Source of the DNA: Hyphomicrobiales bacterium
GTDB taxonomy: Bacteria > Pseudomonadota > Alphaproteobacteria > Rhizobiales > Beijerinckiaceae
Assembly: GCA_027484605.1 (NCBI GenBank)
Contig: JAIXSR010000158.1
Coordinates: 1 to 64,000 of the forward strand
Reading direction: 5' to 3'
Length of the DNA: 64,000 nt
Positions within the stretch are counted from its first letter, which is position 1; every line of letters starts with the position of its first letter. Of this stretch, positions 50,499-58,268 are shown in pieces. Under the pieces are notes generated by a model. It saw only the letters and a program-made list of their open reading frames with translations. It was not told the DNA's origin and searched no databases. Both the position numbers and the translations under genes were made by a program.

Positions 50499-52936
50499 GT
50501 CGTACCCTTCGCCACCGCGTCGGGCGGCCGTTCCGAGGCGATGAAGGATCCGGAGCCGCCACCGGGCATGTTGGTGATTTCCAGCCGGCGCGTCGGATAG
50601 GGCACCTCGATCTTCGCGGCACGCAGTCGGCGGAAGATGTCGAACAGCAATTCGCTGCGCGTCGTCGCCATGGCATCGACATCGCAGAAGCAGCGCAGCT
50701 CGAAATCAAGCCCCGATTCGCCGAGATTCTTGAAGATCACGACCGGCGCCGGCTCGCTCATCACCTCGCGATGGGCAAGCGCGGCATCGCGCAGCAGGTT
50801 CTGCACCTCGTCCGGATCCGATTGGTAATCGACATTGATCGGAATGATGATCCGGCCTGTACGGTCGGCATGCATCCAGTTCTTCACGCGGCCGCTGATG
50901 AATTCAGAATTGGGGATGATCAGGCTGGCGCGGTCGAAAGTCTGGATCTCGGTCGCCCGGACATTGATCCGCTTCACCGTGCCCTGCTCGTCGCCGACGA
51001 CGATCCAGTCGCCCACGCGGATCGGCCGCTCCCAGAGCAGGATCAGCCCCGAGACGAAATTCCCCACGATCGACTGCAGGCCGAAACCGATCCCCAGCGA
51101 GAGCGCACCGGCCACGATGGTGATCTTGTCGAGCGAGAACCCCGCCTGTCCGAGGGCGAGGGAGGCCGCAATGATGAACCCGACATAGCCGAAAATGGTC
51201 CGGATCGAATTCCTGAGGCCGATATCGAGGCCGGTATGCGGCAGGTAATGCGTGTCCAGCCAGTTCTGGATCGCCTTGGTGATGAGGATGCCGATCAGGA
51301 ACAGCATCAGCGCGAGCGCGATGGTCGAGAGCGAGATCGTCACGCCGCCGACCTGGAACCCGAAGAAGGCGGCGCGGAGATTGCCGATCAGGTTCGACGA
51401 ATCGACCCCCCAGGGTGCGAGCGCCAGCATCGCCAGCGAGACATAGAGGACCAGGCGCGCCGCACCGGAACCGAGCACGCTCATCTGGTCGAGCGAACCT
51501 GCCGTCAGGCCGGTCGCCTCGCGCACGCGGCGGCCGAGCCTGCCACGCGAGGAGAGCCCGCCCCCGACCAGCTCGTCGATGAAGACGAGGACCAGCGTCG
51601 CGACGAGGCCGAGGATCAGCAGCCAGATCACCTGCTCGACGAGGAACCCCGCGAGCGCGACATAGCCGAACAGGGCGGCCAGCAGCACGGCACTCGCCAC
51701 GCTCCAGCCCGCCAGGCGCGGCAGGATGAAATGCGAGCCGGCGCGCTCCTGGGTCTCGGCGGTCTTCTCGTCGATCTCGGTGCGGAAGGCCGCCCGCAAT
51801 CCCTGGATCAGGCGGCCGACGACAAGCAGGGCGAACACGCCCTTGGTCGCGATGGTCAGCGGCAGGCTGGCCACGATGGCGGAATGAAGCGCCTCCGTGA
51901 TCTTCGACAGGGCGACGATGGCCGCGACGGCACGGACGGTGCGCCAGAGCGAGATCGCCACCCGGTCGGAGACCTCGAACAGCCGCCAGCTCCGGCGGAA
52001 CGGCGAGAGAACGCCCGCCGCAAGGCCGCTCATGCCGAGCACGAAGGCGATTCCGTTCGTGATCGATTCAAGCACGGGATCGGCCCGCCCGGGCAGGAGA
52101 CCGAAGCTCCGGAACATCCAGAGCAGCAGGTAGAGCAGCGCTGCCGGCGCGACCGCGCTGAGCAGCACGCGCCGCAACCCGGCAAGGGCCCGGTCGACGC
52201 GCCCCGGTTCGAAGGCCTCGTCCGGCTCGCCCTCGACGGCGAAGGAGCCGGTACGGATCCAGAGCCGCGCCTTGGGCATGCCGGCCACGGCGGCCCCGGC
52301 CAGGGCGATCAGCATCAGCAACTCGTACCAGTCGAGATTGGCGAGGATCGTCTCGGCCCATTGCCGCATCAGGAAGGTGAAGGCGGCGAAATCCTGCGGA
52401 ACGGCCCGGCTGACATCGAGCCAGAGCAGGGGCGAGATGATCGAGGGGCCCTGCGCCAGAATGGCCCGGGCGAAATTGGCCCGGCGACGCTCCGCGATGG
52501 CGTCGCGCTGCTGTTCGATCCGGAGAGCCAGCGCACGGGCCAGCCGCAGCGTCTCGTCGGATTCCTGCCAGAGTTTCTGCTGGTCGGCCCGGTCCTTGGC
52601 CACATCGGCGCTTTCGCTCTGGCCCTTGCTGGCATCCGGCGCCGGCCCGAGCCGCTCGATCCGCGCCTTGATCTCGTCGGCGCGTGGCTGCTCGCGCTGG
52701 ATCAGTTCCTCGATGGCCTGGGCGATCGGATCAAGCCGCGCCCGGAGATCGGCCAGCCGCTTGTCGTCCAGCGAATCGCGCTGCAAAGCGGCCTCGATCT
52801 GGTTGAGTTCGAGTCGGCCCGTCTCGATCGGCGCGCGCCCCTCCCGCGGGGCTGGCACCTGCGCTGTGACAACCGGCACGAACAACGAAACGAAAAGAAG
52901 CAAGGCGCCGAAACGCGCCATCCAGCGGGGATGCAT
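50495..52936 (-). CDS. Large MscS-family mechanosensitive channel (DUF3772)
   Basis: An 813-residue channel with a signal peptide (ALLLFVSLFVPVVTAQ), a periplasmic coiled/helical domain (residues ~25-190, DUF3772-like), ten or so membrane segments, and a C-terminal MscS core: LGIGFGLQSIVGNFVSGLILLWERPIRVGD, then VKRINVRATEIQTFDRASLIIPNSEFIS. It protects against osmotic downshift. ATG at 52936 chosen; a TTG at 52972 and ATG at 52921 are alternatives. Co-transcribed with the CAP lipoprotein. Confidence 0.9.
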   Translation of the reverse strand: MHPRWMARFGALLLFVSLFVPVVTAQVPAPREGRAPIETGRLELNQIEAALQRDSLDDKRLADLRARLDPIAQAIEELIQREQPRADEIKARIERLGPAPDASKGQSESADVAKDRADQQKLWQESDETLRLARALALRIEQQRDAIAERRRANFARAILAQGPSIISPLLWLDVSRAVPQDFAAFTFLMRQWAETILANLDWYELLMLIALAGAAVAGMPKARLWIRTGSFAVEGEPDEAFEPGRVDRALAGLRRVLLSAVAPAALLYLLLWMFRSFGLLPGRADPVLESITNGIAFVLGMSGLAAGVLSPFRRSWRLFEVSDRVAISLWRTVRAVAAIVALSKITEALHSAIVASLPLTIATKGVFALLVVGRLIQGLRAAFRTEIDEKTAETQERAGSHFILPRLAGWSVASAVLLAALFGYVALAGFLVEQVIWLLILGLVATLVLVFIDELVGGGLSSRGRLGRRVREATGLTAGSLDQMSVLGSGAARLVLYVSLAMLALAPWGVDSSNLIGNLRAAFFGFQVGGVTISLSTIALALMLFLIGILITKAIQNWLDTHYLPHTGLDIGLRNSIRTIFGYVGFIIAASLALGQAGFSLDKITIVAGALSLGIGFGLQSIVGNFVSGLILLWERPIRVGDWIVVGDEQGTVKRINVRATEIQTFDRASLIIPNSEFISGRVKNWMHADRTGRIIIPINVDYQSDPDEVQNLLRDAALAHREVMSEPAPVVIFKNLGESGLDFELRCFCDVDAMATTRSELLFDIFRRLRAAKIEVPYPTRRLEITNMPGGGSGSFIASERPPDAVAKGTT

Positions 52937-53086
52937 CAATGCGGATACCTGTATGAGAACGTCGGAACGCAACCAGCCCGGCGAATCGGGCAGTACCGTG
53001 ACATGGTGTTGGTTCTAGCCCGAAACCCCGGCAGGGTCAGGGCCGAAGGCGGGCAATCCGCATCGAATTTCACGACGGGGCGCGGA

Positions 53087-53860
53087 TCAGACCACGCTTG
53101 TCATGCCGCCATCGACCATCAGGAGATGGCCATTGACATAGCTCGACGCGTCCGAGGCAAGAAAGACCGCCGCGCCGACAAGCTCGCGCACATCGCCCCA
53201 GCGCCCGGCCGGCGTCCGCTTCTCCACCCAGGCCGAGAACTCCGCATTCTTCACAAGCGCATCGTTGAGCTCGGTCTTGAAATAGCCCGGCCCGATCGCG
53301 TTGACCTGGATGTTCTGCGGCCCCCATTCGGCGGCGAGGCCGCGGGTCATCATCTTCACCCCGCCCTTGCTGGCATTGTAGGGCACGATCGATGCCCGGC
53401 CGAGTTCGCTCTGGACCGAACCGATATTGATGATCTTGCCGCGCTTCCGGGCCAGCATGTGGCGCCCCACCGCCTGGCTGACGAAGAACACGCTGTCGAG
53501 ATTGGTGGCCTGGAGCCGGCGCCAGTCAGCCGGGTCGTAATCGACCGCCGCGCCGCGGATCTGGATGCCGGCATTGTTGATCAGGATGTCGATCGCCCCG
53601 ATTTCCGCTTCGACGCGGTCGATCGCGGCCCGGCTGGAGGCTGCATCCGTGACGTCGAACGCCACGCCATCGGCCGTGAAGCCTCGCGCCCGCAACGCCG
53701 CCAGCGGCGCCTCGAGTGATTCGGCGGCGCGGGCATTGAGAACAACCGCCGCTCCGGCCTCGGCCAGCCCCTCGGCCAGGGCCAGCCCGATCCCCCGGCT
53801 CGACCCGGTGACGAGGGCGCGCCGCCCGGAAAGGTTGAAAAGGGAGAGCGCGCTGGTCAT
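53087..53860 (-). CDS. idnO: SDR oxidoreductase, probable gluconate 5-dehydrogenase
   Basis: A 257-residue short-chain dehydrogenase. N-terminal LFNLSGRRALVTGSSRGIG and NAGI, catalytic Ser in INIGSVQSELG and Tyr-Lys in YNASKGG, ending in VDGGMT. LFxLxGxxALVTGSSRGIG with AVxLNAR (VVLNAR here) is usual for 5-keto-D-gluconate reductases. Divergent from L-idonate 5-dehydrogenase, with which it would reduce 5-ketogluconate to gluconate. Confidence 0.82.
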   Translation of the reverse strand: MTSALSLFNLSGRRALVTGSSRGIGLALAEGLAEAGAAVVLNARAAESLEAPLAALRARGFTADGVAFDVTDAASSRAAIDRVEAEIGAIDILINNAGIQIRGAAVDYDPADWRRLQATNLDSVFFVSQAVGRHMLARKRGKIINIGSVQSELGRASIVPYNASKGGVKMMTRGLAAEWGPQNIQVNAIGPGYFKTELNDALVKNAEFSAWVEKRTPAGRWGDVRELVGAAVFLASDASSYVNGHLLMVDGGMTSVV

Positions 53861-53958
53861 GGTCTGGCACCTTCGGGTTGCCCTCCCGGCCGCATTGTGC
53901 CGTGATAGGGACAAGGAAAACGAATGCGGTCCCGACGCGCGGGACCATGCGGGGAAAC

Positions 53959-55023
53959 ATGTTGAACGGCCAAACATCGCAACGGTCAACCTTGGGCGTG
54001 GTCTGCCATGCCGCACGCGTGCTCAAGGTCGAGCCGGTTCCGGTGCCGGAAATCGGCGATTCGCAGGTCGAGCTGGCCATTGCCGCCGGCGGGATCTGCG
54101 GATCCGACCTGCATTATTATCTCGATGGCCGGATCGGCGCGATCGAGGTGCGCCAGCCCTTCGTGCTCGGCCACGAATTCTCCGCCACCGTCACCGCCAT
54201 CGGGCGCGCGGTCACGGCCCTGCAGGTCGGCGACCGCGTGGCCGTCAACCCGGCCCGGGCCTGCGGCACCTGCAGCTATTGCCAGGCCGGGCTGCAGATC
54301 CACTGCCTCAACATGCTGTTCTACGGATCGGCCATGCGCTTCCCCCATGTCAGCGGCGGGTTCCGTCAGACGCTCGTCGCCGAGGCCGTGCAATGCGAGA
54401 AGCTGCCGGCAGATTTCGACCTTGCCCGCGCCGCTTTTGCCGAGCCGCTGGCCGTCTGCCTCCATGCGGTGGAGCGGGCCGGCCCGCTGACCGGCCGGCG
54501 CATCCTCGTGACCGGTTGCGGCCCGATCGGGGCGCTGACGATCATGGCGGCGCGCTATGCCGGCGCAAGCGAGATCACCGTCACCGATGTCTCCGACAGC
54601 GCCGTGGCGATGGGCCTGCGGATCGGCGCCGATATCGCGCTGAATGTCGCCCGCGAGCCCGAGAAAATGGCCGCCTTCGCTGCGAACAAGGGCAGTTTCG
54701 ACGTGGTCTTCGAATGTTCGGGCCATCAATCGGCGATCCGCTCCGCCATGGAAGTGATTCGGCCGCGCGGCATCCTCGTGCTGGTCGGGCTCGGCGGCGA
54801 GACGCAGCTGATGATCAACACGGTGGTGGCCAAGGAAATCGACATGCGCGGGACCTTCCGGTTCGGCAGCGAGTTCCGCACCGCCGTGCAGGCGCTCGTC
54901 TCGGGCCGGATCGACCCGATGCCCCTGCTGACCGAGGTGATCCCCTTCCGCGAGGCGCAGCGCGCCTTCGATCTCGCGGCGGACAGGAGCCGGGCCATGA
55001 AGGTCCAGCTCGCCTTTGCCTGA
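53959..55023 (+). CDS. idnD: L-idonate 5-dehydrogenase
   Basis: A 354-residue zinc-dependent medium-chain dehydrogenase oxidising L-idonate to 5-keto-D-gluconate. Catalytic zinc ligands are in GGICGSDLHYY and LGHEF. Four structural-zinc Cys lie in CGTCSYCQAGLQIHC. The nucleotide fold begins at ILVTGCGPIG. YGSAMRFPHVSGGF is typical of IdnD. GGGGA precedes the ATG at 53959. The Idn transporter and gluconate kinase are not here. Confidence 0.88.
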   Translation: MLNGQTSQRSTLGVVCHAARVLKVEPVPVPEIGDSQVELAIAAGGICGSDLHYYLDGRIGAIEVRQPFVLGHEFSATVTAIGRAVTALQVGDRVAVNPARACGTCSYCQAGLQIHCLNMLFYGSAMRFPHVSGGFRQTLVAEAVQCEKLPADFDLARAAFAEPLAVCLHAVERAGPLTGRRILVTGCGPIGALTIMAARYAGASEITVTDVSDSAVAMGLRIGADIALNVAREPEKMAAFAANKGSFDVVFECSGHQSAIRSAMEVIRPRGILVLVGLGGETQLMINTVVAKEIDMRGTFRFGSEFRTAVQALVSGRIDPMPLLTEVIPFREAQRAFDLAADRSRAMKVQLAFA

Positions 55024-55031
55024 GGAAGAGA

Positions 55032-55062
55032 GCCGGCCCCGGGCCGTGCCCGGGCCGCCGGC
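55032..55062. terminator. GC-rich hairpin between convergent idnD and acdS
   Basis: Inner stem CCCGGGC / GCCCGGG with a 3-nt loop and outer stem GCCGG / CCGGC, separated by an internal bulge. It fills the 40-bp gap between the two stops. No U-tract on either strand, so it may be a weak bidirectional terminator or transcript-end barrier. Confidence 0.55.
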
Positions 55063-55063
55063 C

Positions 55064-56083
55064 TCAGCCGTTGCGATAGGTGTAGCTGTAGCCGTTGATC
55101 GCCGGGGCGCCGCCGAGATGGGCATAGAGGACGTTTGACCCGGCCGGGAAGTAGCCCTTCTTCACCAGGTCGATCATCGCCTGCATCGACTTCCCCTCAT
55201 AGACGGGGTCGGTGATCATCGCCTCGGTGCGGGCCGCCAGTCGGATCGCCTCGTTGGTCTCGGCGCTGGGAATGCCATAGGCGGGATAGGCGTAATCCTC
55301 GAGAATGACGATCTCGTCCTCGCGGACCGGGCGCCCGAGCTCGACCAGGCCGGCCGTATTGTCGACAATGGCGCGCACCTGCTCGCGCGTCTGGGCCGGC
55401 GTGCCCGAGGCATCGATCCCGATCACGCGGTCAGCCCGGTTGTCATCGGCAAAGCCGACAATCATGCCCGCCTGGGTAGAGCCGGTGACAACGCAGACGA
55501 TGATATAGTCGAAGCGGATGCCCATCTCGGCCTCCTGCTTGCGGACCTCCTCGGCGAAGCCGACATAGCCGAGCCCGCCATAGGGATGGACCGAAGCGCC
55601 GGCCGGAATGCCGTAGGGCACGCCCCCGGCATCGCGGACCGACTGGATCGCCTCCTCCCAGCTCTTGCGGATCCCGATATCGAACCCGTCCGGCACGATG
55701 CGGCTGTCCGCGCCCATCAGGCGGGTCAGGAGGATATTGCCGACGCGGTCATAGACGGCATCCTCGTGCGGCACCCAGCTCTCCTGCACGACAACGCATT
55801 TCAGGCCGAGCTTGGCCGCGGTGGCTGCCACCATCCGGGTATGGTTCGACTGGACCCCGCCGATCGAGACCAGCGTGTCGGCCTTCTTCGCGAGGACATC
55901 CGGCACGATATATTCGAGCTTCCGCAGCTTGTTGCCCCCGAAGGCGAGGCCCGAATTGCAATCGTCCCGCTTGGCGAAAAGGTTCACCTTCCCACCCAGC
56001 ACAGCACTCATGCGGGGCATCGGCTCGATCGGCGTCGGGCCGAAGGTCAGCGGATAGCGTTCGAATTTGTCGAGTCGGATCAT
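55064..56083 (-). CDS. acdS: 1-aminocyclopropane-1-carboxylate (ACC) deaminase
   Basis: A 339-residue PLP enzyme that opens ACC, the plant ethylene precursor, to 2-oxobutyrate and ammonia. [27 protein letters not shown] with PLP Lys52, Ser79 in GGVQSNHTR, Tyr269 (YPAYGIP), Tyr295-Glu296 (DPVYEGKSM) and Leu323 (YAHLGG) match Lys51, Ser78, Tyr268, Tyr294, Glu295 and Leu322 of the Pseudomonas enzyme. These separate ACC deaminase from the closely related D-cysteine desulfhydrases. ATG at 56083 lies 6 bp after AGGAGGG; ATG at 56089 abuts it and is less likely. Divergent from an Lrp-type gene. Confidence 0.93.
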   Translation of the reverse strand: MIRLDKFERYPLTFGPTPIEPMPRMSAVLGGKVNLFAKRDDCNSGLAFGGNKLRKLEYIVPDVLAKKADTLVSIGGVQSNHTRMVAATAAKLGLKCVVVQESWVPHEDAVYDRVGNILLTRLMGADSRIVPDGFDIGIRKSWEEAIQSVRDAGGVPYGIPAGASVHPYGGLGYVGFAEEVRKQEAEMGIRFDYIIVCVVTGSTQAGMIVGFADDNRADRVIGIDASGTPAQTREQVRAIVDNTAGLVELGRPVREDEIVILEDYAYPAYGIPSAETNEAIRLAARTEAMITDPVYEGKSMQAMIDLVKKGYFPAGSNVLYAHLGGAPAINGYSYTYRNG

Positions 56084-56151
56084 GGGCATCCCTCCTGGGT
56101 TGAGGATGCGGAAACTACCATCATCAAAAGGAAAGGTGCTCTCGAAGATTG

Positions 56152-56187
56152 CTGGCTTCGTGTTCCGGATTGCGTATCAAGCCAGCC
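56152..56187. promoter_or_regulatory. Inverted repeat between acdS and acdR
   Basis: Perfect GCTGGCTT / AAGCCAGC, arms 8 bp, 20 bp apart, in the 153-bp divergent region. The wide spacing fits two half-sites contacted by a dimer of an Lrp-type regulator or a leader hairpin. AT-rich DNA (56196-56225) between it and acdR probably holds promoter elements. Confidence 0.5.
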
Positions 56188-56236
56188 TTTGTAGATTGGA
56201 TTGATCATTTATTTTGTATTCTTGAAAGAATCTCTC

Positions 56237-56701
56237 ATGCTTGAGGAAATCGATCGCGTCGACCGCCGGATTCTGAAACTCCTGCAGAAGGACGGGCGGA
56301 TGTCGAATGCCGAGCTGGCGGCGCAGGTCCATACCAGCCCGGCCACCTGCCACCGGCGGACGAAGCGCCTGTTCGATCTGGGCTATATCCGGCATGTCCG
56401 GGCAGAGATCGCGCCGCAGAAGGTCGAACGGGGAACGCTGGTGATTGTCGGCGTCGAGCTGGATCGCTCGACCCCGGAAAGCTTCGGCGCGTTCGAGGCC
56501 GCGATCCGCAAACTGTCCTTCGTGCTTGATTGCCATCTCGTGGCCGGCGATTTCGACTTCTTCCTGAAGATCCGCGTGCGGGACATCGCCGATTTCAACC
56601 ATCTGCATGGCGACCAGCTGATCCGCCTGCCCGGCGTCCGGCAGACGCGCACCTTCTTCGTGATGAAGGAGGTCATCGACAATGCCGAACTCGATTTCTG
56701 A
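56237..56701 (+). CDS. acdR: Lrp/AsnC-family regulator, probable AcdR
   Basis: A 154-residue Lrp-type regulator. The HTH covers ~5-55 (IDRVDRRILKLLQKDGRMSN, LAAQVHTSPATCHRRTKRLF) and the RAM ligand/oligomerisation domain ~65-150. Divergent placement 153 bp from acdS is the classic acdR-acdS layout, where AcdR activates acdS when ACC is present. I chose ATG at 56237, which places the HTH at the N-terminus as usual. Confidence 0.88.
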   Translation: MLEEIDRVDRRILKLLQKDGRMSNAELAAQVHTSPATCHRRTKRLFDLGYIRHVRAEIAPQKVERGTLVIVGVELDRSTPESFGAFEAAIRKLSFVLDCHLVAGDFDFFLKIRVRDIADFNHLHGDQLIRLPGVRQTRTFFVMKEVIDNAELDF

Positions 56702-57160
56702 TCAGGCTTCGCCGCTGGCGGCATTCTCGGCCGCAATCGTCTGGTAGAGCTGATCGATCAAAGGCAGGACGATGGCCTGCTGCTCCGGCGACAGCGATGC
56801 CATGAGCCGCTCGTGCCGCGCGAGCATGACCGGCCGCGTCGCCTGCTCGACTTCCAGGCCGGCGGCCGTCAGGCTGGCCCAGACAGCCCGGCGGTCATTG
56901 GCGCGGCGCGTGGTCGCAATCAGGCCGCGCTGCTCGAGCGCGTTGAGCGTACGGCTGAGCAGGCCGGGATCCAGCCGCGCCAGGCTGCCAAGCTGCCGGC
57001 CATTCATCTCGCCGCCAACCCCGAGCAACGAGACAACCCGCCATTCCGGGACATTGAGCCCGCCCGTCTGCCGGAGCAGACGGTTGCTCTGCCGGTTCAG
57101 CTCCGAGACGAGGCGCGCGAGACGAAACGTGATCAGGTTCTCGAGATCATGGGTCGACAT
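56702..57160 (-). CDS. MarR-family transcriptional regulator
   Basis: A 152-residue winged-helix regulator. LNVPEWRVVSLLGVGGEMNGRQLG spans the start of the wHTH, followed by LARLDPGLLSRTLNALEQRGLI (recognition helix region) and RRANDRRAVWASLTAAG (wing). N- and C-terminal helices form the dimer interface. It is divergent from the Bug-type gene and probably controls it, given palindromes in the gap. Convergent with acdR, stops abutting. Confidence 0.9.
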   Translation of the reverse strand: MSTHDLENLITFRLARLVSELNRQSNRLLRQTGGLNVPEWRVVSLLGVGGEMNGRQLGSLARLDPGLLSRTLNALEQRGLIATTRRANDRRAVWASLTAAGLEVEQATRPVMLARHERLMASLSPEQQAIVLPLIDQLYQTIAAENAASGEA

Positions 57161-57201
57161 GGCACTGGAAATCCGCAGCTGGAGAGGACGGACGAAATAA
57201 C

Positions 57202-57227
57202 TGATCGATCAATAGTTGACTGGTCAA
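57202..57227. promoter_or_regulatory. Two adjacent palindromes, probable MarR operators
   Basis: TGATCGATCA (57202-57211), a perfect palindrome, and TTGACTGGTCAA (57216-57227), two 5-bp half-sites with a 2-bp centre. Centres are 15 bp apart. Both lie within the 127-bp region between the MarR gene and the Bug-type gene. TTGAC-N2-GTCAA is a common MarR operator shape. Confidence 0.6.
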
Positions 57228-57287
57228 ATAAATAGCGCTTCCCTTGGACATCGCCCTGGCGGAAAACAGCGGGCGAGGGAGGCCATC

Positions 57288-58262
57288 ATGACACGATTCA
57301 AGTCCGTCTTTCTGGCATTGATCCTGCCCATTCTGGGGCTTTTCCCCACCTTTGGCCAGTCGCGCTACCCTGAAAGGACAATTCAGATCATCGCACCCTA
57401 CGCGCCGGGCGGCGCAGCGGACATCTTCTCCCGGATGATCGCGGCGGATCTCGAGAAACGGCTGGGCCAGCCGGTTATCGTCGTGAACCGCCCCGGCGCC
57501 GGCACGATCATCGGGGCACAGGCCCTGATCGCGGCACCGGCTGATGGCTACACCCTGTTCCTGAGTTCCAACTCGACCTTCACGCTCAATCCCGCCGTCA
57601 TGCCGAACATCCCCTATGACGCGACGAGGGATTTCGAACCGATCGCGCAGCTCGCCACGATCGGCCTCGCCCTGCTGACCCATGTCGACAACCCGGTCCG
57701 CGATGTGCGCGGGCTTGTGTCTGCGGCGAAGGCCGAGCCGGACAAGCTGAGCATGGCCTCCTTCGGCAATGCCACCGTCTCGCATTTCGGCGGCGAATGG
57801 TTCAAGTCGGCCGCCGGCATCCGGATGGTCCATATCCCCTATCGCGGCAGCGGCCCGGCCATGAACGATCTCGTCGCCCGGCATGTCCCCTATCTCGTCG
57901 ACACGATCGTCGCGGCGAAACCACAGGTCGAGGCCGGCAAGATCCGCCCGCTCGCCGTCACCATGGCCAGCCGTTCGGCCATGATGCCGGACGTGCCGAC
58001 GCTCCGGGAACTCGGCTACAGGGATATTGATCTCTCGTCCTGGGTCGCGATCGTGACGGCGAAGGGCGTTCCGGCTGATGCGCGGAAAAAGCTCTCCGAT
58101 GCCATTGCCGCGATGATGCAGGATCCGGCCATGCAGGAGAGGATGCTGAAGGCCGGCTTCGAGCCCGCCTACAGGACCTATCCCGATTGGGCGGCCAGCG
58201 TGGCGGCCGAGATCGCCGCGATGAAGGCGATCGCGAGCCAGGCCGGCATCAAGGCGGAGTAG
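57288..58262 (+). CDS. Bug/TctC-type tripartite tricarboxylate solute-binding protein
   Basis: A 324-residue periplasmic binding protein with a signal peptide (VFLALILPILGLFPTFGQ) and the Bug signature: YPERTIQIIAPYAPGGAADIFSR, VVNRPGAGTIIGAQALIAAPADGYTL and HIPYRGSGPAMNDL. Ligands in characterised members are small carboxylates or amides. No TctA/TctB membrane subunits are adjacent, as for most Bug proteins. GAGGGAGG precedes the ATG. An amidase follows 6 bp later, suggesting the ligand is an amide. Confidence 0.93.
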   Translation: MTRFKSVFLALILPILGLFPTFGQSRYPERTIQIIAPYAPGGAADIFSRMIAADLEKRLGQPVIVVNRPGAGTIIGAQALIAAPADGYTLFLSSNSTFTLNPAVMPNIPYDATRDFEPIAQLATIGLALLTHVDNPVRDVRGLVSAAKAEPDKLSMASFGNATVSHFGGEWFKSAAGIRMVHIPYRGSGPAMNDLVARHVPYLVDTIVAAKPQVEAGKIRPLAVTMASRSAMMPDVPTLRELGYRDIDLSSWVAIVTAKGVPADARKKLSDAIAAMMQDPAMQERMLKAGFEPAYRTYPDWAASVAAEIAAMKAIASQAGIKAE

Positions 58263-58268
58263 GACCGG

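Noticed and set aside
50771-53719. Open frame of ~982 codons antisense to the MscS-type gene and idnO
   Set aside because: Spans two real genes on the other strand; translation is low-complexity Arg/Asp/Gly without domains.
55064-56083. D-cysteine desulfhydrase
   Set aside because: Tyr295-Glu296 and Leu323, with Tyr269, are the residues of true ACC deaminases, and an acdR-like gene is divergent.
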